From: Coriobacteriaceae bacterium
Lineage (GTDB): Bacteria; Actinomycetota; Coriobacteriia; Coriobacteriales; UMGS124
NCBI GenBank assembly: GCA_019421015.1
Contig: JAHZGC010000001.1
Span: 227,509 to 291,508 of the forward strand
DNA: 64,000 nt
Reading direction: 5' to 3'
Below the pieces are notes generated by a model that worked only from the letters and a program-made list of their open reading frames with translations, was not told the origin of the DNA and made no database searches. Position numbers and translations under genes: made by a program. Numbering within the stretch: position 1 is the stretch's first letter; every line of letters begins with the position of its first letter. Shown piece by piece: positions 51,805-59,865 of the stretch.

Positions 51805-53220
51805 ATGGAGAACATCTCGCGCAGGGGATTCGTCGGTGCTGCTGCGGCGGCCGCCGGCATGGGCATGGTGGGCCTCGGGGCGTCGTTTGCCGAGGCCGAG
51901 CCCCAGGAGGTCGCGCCCAAGATCGAGGCCGGCAGCGAGGACCTCGACATGTACCGCATGCACACTTCGCTCGACACCATCAACGAGCTGCGCCGCGAGG
52001 CCATCGACAAGTGCGAGGACTATGTCTGCGAGGACGGCACCGTGATCCCCGCCGTCTGGGTCAAGATGCGCATGCTGGTCGACGGCCTGGGAGCCGGCAT
52101 CGGTGCCCGCACCTACACCGCCGACAACAGCTTTGCCCTGTTCCAGCGCCTTGCCTACAACGACGAGGACCTGGCCCAGTTCTACATCAACTGCCCGCTC
52201 GGCGTTAAGTTCACCGTCCTCGACGCCGCCGTCGCCAACGACTGCACCGAGAAGGAGGCCAAGGAGCAGCTCGACCGCCTGGCCTGGACCGGCGCCATGT
52301 TCCATGTGAACATCGCCGGCATCGACTACTACAACCACCAGCGCATGTACCACGGCATCACCGAGAGCTCGATCAACCTCTACAAGCCCAATAACGAAAA
52401 CGACGGCTTCATGGTCGACTTCAACGCCTCCCTGGGCGGCATGGAGCTCACCGAGTTCCCCTGCTACTACCCGCTGCCCCCAGTGGCCGAGGTCGTCGTC
52501 GACAACAAGATCCTGCCCTACGACGACATCGAGGCCCTGCTCGAGCGCCACGAGGTCTTTGCCGTGAGCGCCTGCCAGTGCCGCTACATCGCCGACCTGC
52601 TCGGCGAGAGCATCGAGGAACTGCCCGACCCCACCGACCTCGAGACCGTTAAGGACTGGGTCTGCGTCGACGGCCACCACCTCGAGAAGTGCTTCACCTT
52701 CGGCGAGGAGGCCCAGTTCTACATCGACCAGGGCATCGCCCGCCAGCTCACCCGCGAAGAGGCCCGCGAGCTCATCCAGCGCCAGGCCGTCGACGAGGGC
52801 TGCATGATGCAGAGCAACTACTCCAAGTACACCGAGGTCATCTGCTCCTGCGACAAGGGCTGCACCAACTGGCCCGGCTATGTGGGTTTCCCCACCGACA
52901 GCAAGAACTACGCCAACCAGAGCCACTACGACCTTATGTGGGACGACGAGCTCTGCATCGGCTGCGGCATGTGCGTGGAGCGCTGCGTGCCCGGCGCCAT
53001 CGAGATGGTCGACGGCAAGCCCTCGGTGACCGGCTACTGCTTCCGCTGCGGCCAGTGCGGCATCGTGTGCCCCGTGAGCGCCCGCAAGCTGCAGCTCAAG
53101 GACCTCGACCAGATCCCCGAGCTGCCCGACGACCTGGTCGACTGGTCCAACAAGGACACCATGTGGCGCTACGAGAAGGGCCTGTGGCCCTACGACATGG
53201 CCCCGTGCACCGAGGCGTAA
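51805..53220 (+). CDS. Tat-exported 4Fe-4S ferredoxin-domain protein
   Basis: 471 residues from the ATG at 51805 with AAGGAGAAGGG upstream. A twin-arginine signal (ISRRGFVGAAAAAAGMGMVG) is followed by a ~350-residue domain of unknown type with conserved-looking cysteine groups (SACQCRYIA, CSCDKGCTNWPG). The C-terminal region has two cluster motifs, CIGCGMCVERCVPGA and CFRCGQCGIVCPVS. It probably shuttles electrons, or uses them in an unknown reduction, outside the membrane. The divergent TetR gene suggests inducible expression by a xenobiotic-like ligand. Confidence 0.87.
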   Translation: MENISRRGFVGAAAAAAGMGMVGLGASFAEAEPQEVAPKIEAGSEDLDMYRMHTSLDTINELRREAIDKCEDYVCEDGTVIPAVWVKMRMLVDGLGAGIGARTYTADNSFALFQRLAYNDEDLAQFYINCPLGVKFTVLDAAVANDCTEKEAKEQLDRLAWTGAMFHVNIAGIDYYNHQRMYHGITESSINLYKPNNENDGFMVDFNASLGGMELTEFPCYYPLPPVAEVVVDNKILPYDDIEALLERHEVFAVSACQCRYIADLLGESIEELPDPTDLETVKDWVCVDGHHLEKCFTFGEEAQFYIDQGIARQLTREEARELIQRQAVDEGCMMQSNYSKYTEVICSCDKGCTNWPGYVGFPTDSKNYANQSHYDLMWDDELCIGCGMCVERCVPGAIEMVDGKPSVTGYCFRCGQCGIVCPVSARKLQLKDLDQIPELPDDLVDWSNKDTMWRYEKGLWPYDMAPCTEA

Positions 53221-53302
53221 GGGGTAACGACCCGCACGGCAAGGCATGAGGGCCGCGCTTCGAGAAGACGCTACCACGGGCAGGGACATTCTGCCATCCC
53301 TA

Positions 53303-53347
53303 GGCCATCTACTTGCGGAAGCATGGTATATCTGTAGGTAGATGGCC
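53303..53347. repeat. CCATCTACCTGC hairpin, copy 2
   Basis: Stem 53303-53316 with 53334-53347 (GGCCATCTACTTGC / GTAGGTAGATGGCC, with a G-T wobble). It shares its core with the hairpin at 46794-46844. It lies about 80 bases after the ferredoxin gene and may terminate it. Confidence 0.65.
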
Positions 53348-53430
53348 ACTATGTTTTGAGTAAGTACGACACCATGGGCAAGGGGATGCCTATAAGTTTT
53401 GTATTTGCAGGTCGGTATGGGTAGCGCAAC

Positions 53431-53580
53431 GCAGTAAAGCAACTTTACTGCGGTATCCACCGGTAAGCGTGTCAGTAAAGTAACTTTACTGCGATACCGT
53501 CTTAGTAAAATTACTTTACTGCATTTTTTTGTCAGTAAAGTTAGTTTACCGCAAGATTTGACGAGTAAAGTTCATTATCT
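53431..53580. repeat. Array of GTAAAG-N3-CTTTAC palindromes, 30-bp phased
   Basis: Palindromes are centred near 53441, 53482, 53512 and 53542, with a degenerate fifth at 53572, giving spacings of 41, 30, 30 and 30 bp. The first is a perfect 9-bp-arm dyad (GCAGTAAAG-CAA-CTTTACTGC). It lies in a 589-bp gap upstream of the small membrane protein gene at 53810; no gene is visible in the gap. It could be a cooperative operator or an iteron-like array. Confidence 0.7.
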
Positions 53581-53809
53581 GTAGCAATTTTAAATGATGA
53601 TATTGGTCGAGTTATAGCAAAATACTTCTTTGTAGTCTGATCTGCCGCATGCCATATCGCCCACCTTACCGCAAAGGCTTTCGGTGAAGCAGTTCTGCGA
53701 GTAAGCCGCCCCTGTGCCCACGATTTCGCGGCTCTGCCTTTCCCTTTCCAACGGGGAACATATACTCCCACACAAGCAACGCATCCCTTGCGATTTCAGG
53801 AGGTATCCC

Positions 53810-54421
53810 GTGGGTCTGGCGGAGAAGTTCAGGAAGGCGGCCAACGACGCCGCCTATGCGGTGGGCTACGGTTACGGCAAGGTGCGTTCGGCCGCGCAGG
53901 ACGTGGCCCAGAAGCCCGAGGTCCAGAAGGCCGTCGACAACGCCAAGCGCGCGATGGGCGATGCGGCCGACAAGGCCGTCCCAGCGGTCAAGCAGGCCGC
54001 CTCGAACGCTGCCGCCAAAGCTGCTCCCGTCGCAAGGCAGGTGGCCTCTTCTGCTGCGGCCACCGTCCGCAAGGCCGGCTCCGCCGCAACAGCCGCCGTG
54101 GCGGACGTGGCGACCAAAAACGCCGCCTCCATGCGCGATGCCGACACCCGACCCCATACGGTGATCGACCCCACGACCGGCCAAAAGGTGACGGTCGAGG
54201 CCTACGTGCGTTGCCCCGACGGTTCCCACGACTACGACGCGGTCTATCCTCGCGGCACCAAGAGCGACTTTGGCCCCGTGGGCAACAAGCTGGTGGGGAC
54301 CTTGCTCATTCTGGCCGGCGTGCCCATGCTCGTGCTGCCCGGCCCAGGGGTTGCCGCCATCGCCGCTGGCCTGTATTTTTGGCGCCTGGACGACGCTTCC
54401 TCTGAGTCTGCGGCGTCATGA
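53810..54421 (+). CDS. Ala-rich helical protein with C-terminal membrane hairpin
   Basis: 203 residues starting at GTG 53810 after an ideal CAGGAGG site. Residues 1-110 are an Ala/Lys/Val-rich amphipathic helix (AVKQAASNAAAKAAPVARQV) like LEA or apolipoprotein-type repeats. A short polar domain follows. The C-terminus is hydrophobic with a PGPG turn (LLILAGVPMLVLPGPGVAAI). The function is unknown; envelope or stress association is possible. The palindrome array upstream suggests tight transcriptional control. Confidence 0.78.
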   Translation: MGLAEKFRKAANDAAYAVGYGYGKVRSAAQDVAQKPEVQKAVDNAKRAMGDAADKAVPAVKQAASNAAAKAAPVARQVASSAAATVRKAGSAATAAVADVATKNAASMRDADTRPHTVIDPTTGQKVTVEAYVRCPDGSHDYDAVYPRGTKSDFGPVGNKLVGTLLILAGVPMLVLPGPGVAAIAAGLYFWRLDDASSESAAS

Positions 54422-54483
54422 GCCCCTCGGCCCTCTCGGCGGATGTAGGCTAGGGGGAAGTCAATCAAATGCAAAAAAGAAAA

Positions 54484-54635
54484 AATGAAAACTAAGACAT
54501 ATGCATGACTGTGTTTAACCTGGTGATATAACCAGTTAAAGAATCCACATGCCAGCTGGGGTTTTGCGAACAGCCTTCACAACTAATGCATTAAATAATA
54601 AAACATATCATGCATTTGACCGAGTTTTCATATTT
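54484..54635. repeat. AT-rich element with inverted ends, copy 2
   Basis: Arms 54484-54516 and 54600-54635 share ATGAAAACT and AATGCATGA blocks in inverted orientation. The centre has a TTTAACCTGGT / ACCAGTTAAA hairpin with one bulged base. It sits in the convergent gap between the Ala-rich protein and histidine kinase genes. Its ends resemble the element at 9485-9628. Confidence 0.65.
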
Positions 54636-54709
54636 GATTCTGCATTCCGTCCCGCCTGCACCCCCCCCCACATCCCCCGCCTACCATCCCCCGTGTGTCC
54701 GCCGCGCCT

Positions 54710-55951
54710 CTACCGCAGGTTCACCTTGAACCCAATGCGCCCCTCGCCGGCCTTGTAGGCCGCGATGTCGCCGTGGTGCTGGCGGGCGATGGACTGCGCG
54801 AGCGAGAGCCCCACCCCAAAGCTGTCGCTCGAGGTGCGGGCCGCGTCGCTGCGGTAGAAGCGGTCAAAGAGCCGCTCGAGCTCCACCGAGTCCACCTCGG
54901 CGTAGGTGTTCTCCACCGTGAGCTGCGGGTGGCGGCGCACCGACTCCAGGCGCACCGCGATCTCGCCCCCCTCGTCGCAGTACTTCACCGCGTTGTCGAG
55001 CAGGATAGCCGCAAGCCTGCGCAGCTGTTCGGCGTCGCCGGAGCAGCCCACCCCGTCGTCTACCTGCGCCGTGAGCCGCTTGCCCCGCTCCTCGGCCAGC
55101 GGCGCGAACTCGCCCACGGCGTCGCGCACCACCGCGTCGAGCTCCACCGGGTCGTTGCGCAGGTTCGCGCCGTTCTCGTCCATGCGCGAGAGCGCCACGA
55201 GCTGGCTCACGAGCCGCGCCATGCGCCGGCCCTCCTCGCGGGTGTCGTCGATCCACTCGCTCGGACCGCTCTCGGCCTCGATGATGTCGAGGTTCGAGAG
55301 CATGAGCGTGAGGGGGGTCTTGAGCTCGTGGTTGGCGTCGGTCACGAACTGGCGCTGCTTCTCGAAGCTCTCGATGGCCGGCTCGATGGCTCGCTTCGAG
55401 AGCGCCGTCACCAGCGCCGTGATGAGCGCCCAGCTCAGCAAGAACACCACGGCCGCCACCAGGAGCAGCTGGTTCGTGGACTCCATGGTCGCCTCGCCGT
55501 TCACAAAGATGACGAGGACCCCGTCGGGCGAGTGCTGGATCAGGTAGCGATAGCCGTCGGCCCAGCCGCGCTCGGGCCCGTTGAGCAGGGCGCTCTGGGC
55601 CAGGTGCCAGGCGTGCTCGGTGGAGACGGGCGAGTTGTCGCCCACGTTGAGCCCCAGCGCGTTGCCTGAGGTGCCGACCCACACGCTGAAGAACCGCCCG
55701 TCGAGCTGCTCCGTCACGCTGGTGGGGCGAGCCGACTGGTCCAGGTTGATGTCGGGCAGCAGCGGCACCGTGGCCTGCGCGCCCACCGACGGGTCCACGC
55801 CGTAGGCGGCCACGGTGTCGACCAGGGTGTCCATGGTGGAGTCCCGCTGGGCCGTGCCCACAAAGAACAGCACGGTAAAGACCAGCCCGAACACCGCAGC
55901 CACCGAGACCGAGCTGATGAGGACAAACCTCCTGCGCAGCGCCTCGATCAT
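54710..55951 (-). CDS. Sensor histidine kinase
   Basis: 413 residues from the ATG at 55951, which overlaps the response-regulator stop. Two membrane segments (about 10-30 and 160-185) flank an extracytoplasmic sensor domain. The H-box FVTDANHELKTPLTLM, N-box LLDNAVKYCD and G-box FGVGLSLAQSIA are intact. It pairs with the regulator at 55948. The signal is unknown. Confidence 0.94.
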   Translation of the reverse strand: MIEALRRRFVLISSVSVAAVFGLVFTVLFFVGTAQRDSTMDTLVDTVAAYGVDPSVGAQATVPLLPDINLDQSARPTSVTEQLDGRFFSVWVGTSGNALGLNVGDNSPVSTEHAWHLAQSALLNGPERGWADGYRYLIQHSPDGVLVIFVNGEATMESTNQLLLVAAVVFLLSWALITALVTALSKRAIEPAIESFEKQRQFVTDANHELKTPLTLMLSNLDIIEAESGPSEWIDDTREEGRRMARLVSQLVALSRMDENGANLRNDPVELDAVVRDAVGEFAPLAEERGKRLTAQVDDGVGCSGDAEQLRRLAAILLDNAVKYCDEGGEIAVRLESVRRHPQLTVENTYAEVDSVELERLFDRFYRSDAARTSSDSFGVGLSLAQSIARQHHGDIAAYKAGEGRIGFKVNLR

Positions 55952-56631
55952 GCGTTGGCGGCGGTGTCGGTGAGCATGTACCCCTTGCTGCGGATGCATT
56001 GGATTCCCACGGGCGCCCCAAGCGCCTCGATCTTCTTGCGCAGGTTCGAGACGTGCACCCACACCACGCTCGTGTCGACCGACGAGTCCCAGTCCCAGGC
56101 GTGGGCCATGAACTGCTCGGTGGTCACGATGCTGTCGGGCCGCTCCATGAGCATCTCCATGAGCTGGAGCTCCTTGCCGCCGAGCTTCTGGTGCACGTCG
56201 CCGTACACGAGCTCAGAGGTGGAGCGGTTCAGCGTGATGGGCCCGTAGGTCAAAAGGTCCGGGGTGTAGGTGTCGCGCCGCCGCAGCATGGCCCGCACGC
56301 GCGAGAGCAGCTCCGGGGTGGCGAAGGGCTTGGGCAGGTAGTCGTCGGCGCCCGCGTCGAGCCCCTCCACGCGCTGGTCCACCTCGGTGCGCGCGGTCAA
56401 AAAGAGCGTCGGCGTGCTCACCCCGCCCTCGCGCAGCCGGCGCAGCACCTCGATGCCGTCGAGTCCGGGCATCATGACGTCGAGCACGAGGCCGTCGTAC
56501 TCGCCCGACTGGGCGTAGGCCAGGGCGTCGGTGCCGTTGTCGACCCCGTCGACCACGTAGCCGTTGACCTCGAATATGTGGACGAGCGACTTGAGCAGCT
56601 TGGGGCTGTCCTCGGCGATGAGCAGGCGCAT
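55948..56631 (-). CDS. OmpR/PhoB-family response regulator
   Basis: 227 residues from the ATG at 56631 (GAGGGAG upstream; a start 51 bases earlier lacks the family N-terminus). A receiver domain with LLIAEDS, the phospho-Asp in LVLDVMMPGLDG and LTART is followed by a winged-helix DNA-binding domain (VVWVHVSNLRKKIEALG). It is translationally coupled to the histidine kinase. Confidence 0.95.
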   Translation of the reverse strand: MRLLIAEDSPKLLKSLVHIFEVNGYVVDGVDNGTDALAYAQSGEYDGLVLDVMMPGLDGIEVLRRLREGGVSTPTLFLTARTEVDQRVEGLDAGADDYLPKPFATPELLSRVRAMLRRRDTYTPDLLTYGPITLNRSTSELVYGDVHQKLGGKELQLMEMLMERPDSIVTTEQFMAHAWDWDSSVDTSVVWVHVSNLRKKIEALGAPVGIQCIRSKGYMLTDTAANA

Positions 56632-56787
56632 GGTGCTGGCACTCCCTCGGGCTCGCGGGCTTTTGCAAAACCTAGCCCGCATAGCCTACCACGACCGGCT
56701 TAAGGATTGCTTAATGGGAGCCTGAAGGGGGGCTCGGGAGGCGAGCCGGCGGCGCGGGTCGGAGGGACGCCCAGCCTGCGGGCCGCC

Positions 56788-57990
56788 CTACCCCTGCCTC
56801 CCATGCTCGTGCAGGTGGATCCGCGCCGGCAGGTCGCTCTCGTGCTCCGTGTTCGCGAGCAGCTCCGAGAGCAGTCCCATCGTGTGGGCCAGGTTCGAGC
56901 GCGGGTGGCGGATGGCCACTTCCAACGGCACGCCGGTGCGGTTGATGCAGCACAGGTGGCTTACGCCCGCCTCCACGGCGCTGGGGACCACCGTGTCGTC
57001 GATGACCCCGGCCACGGCGACGAGCGGCTTGCCCGCCTGCTTGCAGCGCCCCGCCACGCCCACGACCACCTTGCCGTGGAGCGACTGGGCGTCGAAGCAC
57101 CCCTCGCCCGAGAACACCACGTCGGCCTCGCGCACCAGGTCGTCAAAGCACGCCGTGTCGAGCACCGTCTGGATGCCCATCTGCAGCGTCGACCCAAAGA
57201 AGGCCACCATCCCGGCCCCCATGCCGCCGGCCGCCGCGGCTCCCGGCAGGTGCAGGACGTCCACGCCGAGGTCGCGCTCGATGACCTCCGCCAGGTGCGC
57301 GAGCCCCGCGTCGAGCATCTTGACCTGGGCCGGGCTCGCCCCCTTCTGGGGGCCAAAGACCGCCGCGGCCCCCGTGGTACCGCACAGGGGGTTGTCGATG
57401 TCGCACATCGTGACGATCGGCGCGCGGCAGAGGCGGTCGTCGAGGTGGCTCATGTCGATGGAGGCTATCTTGGAGAGGGTCTCTCCCACCGGCACAAAGC
57501 TGTTGCCGAACTCGTCCAAAAAGCGCACGCCGCAGGCCGCCGCCATGCCGCAGCCGCCGTCGTTGGTGGCGCTCCCGCCCAGCCCCACGATCACCTTGAA
57601 GGCACCGTGGTCCAGGGCGTCCAGGAGCAGTTCGCCCACGCCGTAGGTGGTGGTGAGCTCGGCATGGCGGTTCTCGCCCACCAGGGTGAGCCCGGCCGCC
57701 GCGGCCATCTCGATGACGGCGGTCCCGTCGTGGAGCAGCGCGTAGTAGCCCTCCACCGACTCGCGGTACGGCCCGCACACCGGCAGCGTCATGCGGTCGC
57801 CGGGGATGGCGGCCAAGAAGGCGTCGACGCTGCCCTCGCCGCCGTCGGCCACGGGGATGGTGTTGATCTGCGCAAGGGGGAAGCGCTCCTGCAGCGTCTC
57901 GGCCATGATCCGGCAGACCTCGATGGCGCTCATCGTTCCCTTGAACGAGTCGGGCGCAATGAGGAAGTTCGAGTACTCAGAGGTGTACAC
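56788..57990 (-). CDS. Glycerate kinase
   Basis: 400 residues starting at GTG 57990. The family signatures are clear: IAPDSFKGTMSA, PVADGGEGSVDAF, GLGGSATNDGGCGMA and a C-terminal FSGEGCFDAQS motif, all from the GarK/GlxK type. It phosphorylates glycerate for entry into lower glycolysis. It is transcribed after a GntP-family permease with a 334-bp gap containing a repeat, so the pair may import and use glycerate or a related sugar acid. The C-terminus is slightly longer than typical (about 380). Confidence 0.95.
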   Translation of the reverse strand: MYTSEYSNFLIAPDSFKGTMSAIEVCRIMAETLQERFPLAQINTIPVADGGEGSVDAFLAAIPGDRMTLPVCGPYRESVEGYYALLHDGTAVIEMAAAAGLTLVGENRHAELTTTYGVGELLLDALDHGAFKVIVGLGGSATNDGGCGMAAACGVRFLDEFGNSFVPVGETLSKIASIDMSHLDDRLCRAPIVTMCDIDNPLCGTTGAAAVFGPQKGASPAQVKMLDAGLAHLAEVIERDLGVDVLHLPGAAAAGGMGAGMVAFFGSTLQMGIQTVLDTACFDDLVREADVVFSGEGCFDAQSLHGKVVVGVAGRCKQAGKPLVAVAGVIDDTVVPSAVEAGVSHLCCINRTGVPLEVAIRHPRSNLAHTMGLLSELLANTEHESDLPARIHLHEHGRQG

Positions 57991-58191
57991 GGTCGCATTC
58001 TCCCTGGTCGAGAGCCGTTGTTGTTCGGGGGGCGCCCGGAGCGGGCCGAGCGGCTATCCGGGCGCCTTGGATAATCTTTCAACTATGGGTACCCCTGATG
58101 ACCCGCGGCCAGACACGAGCAGGGCGACGCGGCGACACGTGGTGGTCTGGCGGCCAGACGGGGCGGATGTACTATCATCCCCACAAGATAA

Positions 58192-58320
58192 GCCAAAACC
58201 TACGCCCCGTGCGCGCCCTATCTGTCAAAACCCTGCCCGCGTGCGCGCCTCTTTGGCCGAGAAGCACACACGCGGTGTAGGTTTTGGCTTTCCCAACGCA
58301 CACGCGGTGGGCGTTTTGAC
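58192..58320. repeat. 2+2 repeat element, copy 2 (32-bp spacing)
   Basis: Direct units GCCAAAACC (58192) and GTCAAAACC (58224) are followed by inverted units GGTTTTGGC (ending 58288) and GTTTTGAC (ending 58320). Both pairs are 32 bp apart. Copy 1 at 5054-5181 has the same geometry and related sequence. It fills most of the gap between the permease and glycerate kinase genes. Confidence 0.7.
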
Positions 58321-58324
58321 GACG

Positions 58325-59713
58325 CTAGAACACCAGCGACAGCAGCCAGATCCCGATGATGCCCGACACGCCCAGCAGGCCGGTCACCACGGTCTGGGTC
58401 TTGTACCCCTCCTGCGGGGTCATGCCGCCAAAGTTGGTGACCACCCAGAAGTAGGAGTCGTTGGCGTGCGAGACGGTCATGGCGCCCGCGCCGATGGCCA
58501 TCACGGCCAAGGCCGTCGAGATCGGCGTCACGAAGCCCAGGGTGTCCATCAAGGGCGCGATGATGCCGGCCGTGGTGGTGATGGCCACGGTCGAGGAGCC
58601 CTGGGCGGTCTTGAGGATCGCCGCCAGGAGGAACGGGAAGAAGATGCCCATGGCCTGCAGGGTGGTGGCCTGGGACTCGATGAAGTTCACCATGTCAGAG
58701 GAGGAGATGACCTTGCCCAGCACGCCGCCGGCGGCGGTGATGAACAGGATGGGGCCCACGACCTTAAGGGTCTCTTGCACCAGGTCGTAGAACTGGTCGA
58801 GCTTGCCCACGCCCGCGAGCTGGAACACGCTGAACAGCACGCCTACCGCCAGGGCGATGATGGGGGTGCCCAGGAAGTTGCACAGATCGGCTGCAAAGCC
58901 GCTCCAGCCGAGCATGCTCGCCACCGAGCCCAGGGCCATGAGCACGATGGGAACCAGGATGGGGGCCAGGGTCGACCAGGCGCCGGGCATCTTGCCGTAG
59001 TGGGCCACGAGCTCGTCGTAGGTGGCCACGATGCCGTTGGGGTCGGCCTCGTCGGAGGACTTGACGCGCTTGCCGACGAAGCGCGCGTAGAGCACGCCGG
59101 CGATGAGCGGCAGGATCGAAGCGAGCGCGCCTACGCCCATGACCATGAGCAGGTTGTTCTCGATGCCCAGAAGGCCGGCCGCCGCGATGGGGCCGGGGGT
59201 GGGCGGCATGAACACGTGCGAGATGTACAGGCCGCTCGAGAGTGCCACGGTGAGCATGACGCTCGAGGCGGCGGTTCGCTGCACGATGGCCTTGCGGATG
59301 GGGTTCAGGATGACGAAGCCCGAGTCGCAGAACACGGGGATGGAGACGATCCAGCCCATGAGCTCCATGGCGAGCTCGGGGTGTTTCTTGCCCACGAGCT
59401 TCACCACCATGTCGGCCAGCTTGAAGGCACCGCCCGTGGCCTCGAGCACCGCGCCGATGAGCGCGCCCAGGATGATGACGATGCCGATGCTCGTGAAGAT
59501 GCTCGAGAAGCCGCTGCCGATGACCGAGGCGATTCCCGGCGTGACCGTGCCGTCGGCCGCCGTGGTGTTCACGAGCGGAATGCCCGCCGCCAGCCCGAAG
59601 GCGAGCGAGACGAGCATGATCGAGACGAACGGGTGAATCTTGAGCTTCGAGATCATGACGATCATGAGCACGATGGCCACAACGAAGGCGATTACGAGCG
59701 CGATACCGGTCAT
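58325..59713 (-). CDS. GntP-family gluconate/glycerate-type permease
   Basis: 462 residues; AGGGGGG precedes the ATG. About 12 membrane segments and GntP-family motifs are visible (IPVFCDSGFVILNPIRKAIV; HVFMPPTPGPIAAAGLLGI; KTAQGSSTVAITTTAGI). The family imports gluconate, fructuronate, glycerate or similar acids with protons. The following glycerate kinase gene makes glycerate a reasonable candidate substrate. Confidence 0.94.
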   Translation of the reverse strand: MTGIALVIAFVVAIVLMIVMISKLKIHPFVSIMLVSLAFGLAAGIPLVNTTAADGTVTPGIASVIGSGFSSIFTSIGIVIILGALIGAVLEATGGAFKLADMVVKLVGKKHPELAMELMGWIVSIPVFCDSGFVILNPIRKAIVQRTAASSVMLTVALSSGLYISHVFMPPTPGPIAAAGLLGIENNLLMVMGVGALASILPLIAGVLYARFVGKRVKSSDEADPNGIVATYDELVAHYGKMPGAWSTLAPILVPIVLMALGSVASMLGWSGFAADLCNFLGTPIIALAVGVLFSVFQLAGVGKLDQFYDLVQETLKVVGPILFITAAGGVLGKVISSSDMVNFIESQATTLQAMGIFFPFLLAAILKTAQGSSTVAITTTAGIIAPLMDTLGFVTPISTALAVMAIGAGAMTVSHANDSYFWVVTNFGGMTPQEGYKTQTVVTGLLGVSGIIGIWLLSLVF

Positions 59714-59865
59714 GGAGCCCCCCTAGTCGGACGATCCGGCGCTACGGTCGGCCGTAGCTATAGGGGATATGGTACCCCGAATGGCGGGGGAGAAGGGAAG
59801 GGTTTTGGTGGGTTGTAAGGATGGGTTGGTCGGACGTGTGGCGCTAGGGTGTCGCGGCCCTAAGG

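Noticed and set aside
53431..53580. Possible CRISPR array from regularly spaced repeats
   Set aside because: Units are short degenerate palindromes with 10-20 bp gaps, not identical repeats with ~30-bp unique spacers; no cas genes nearby.
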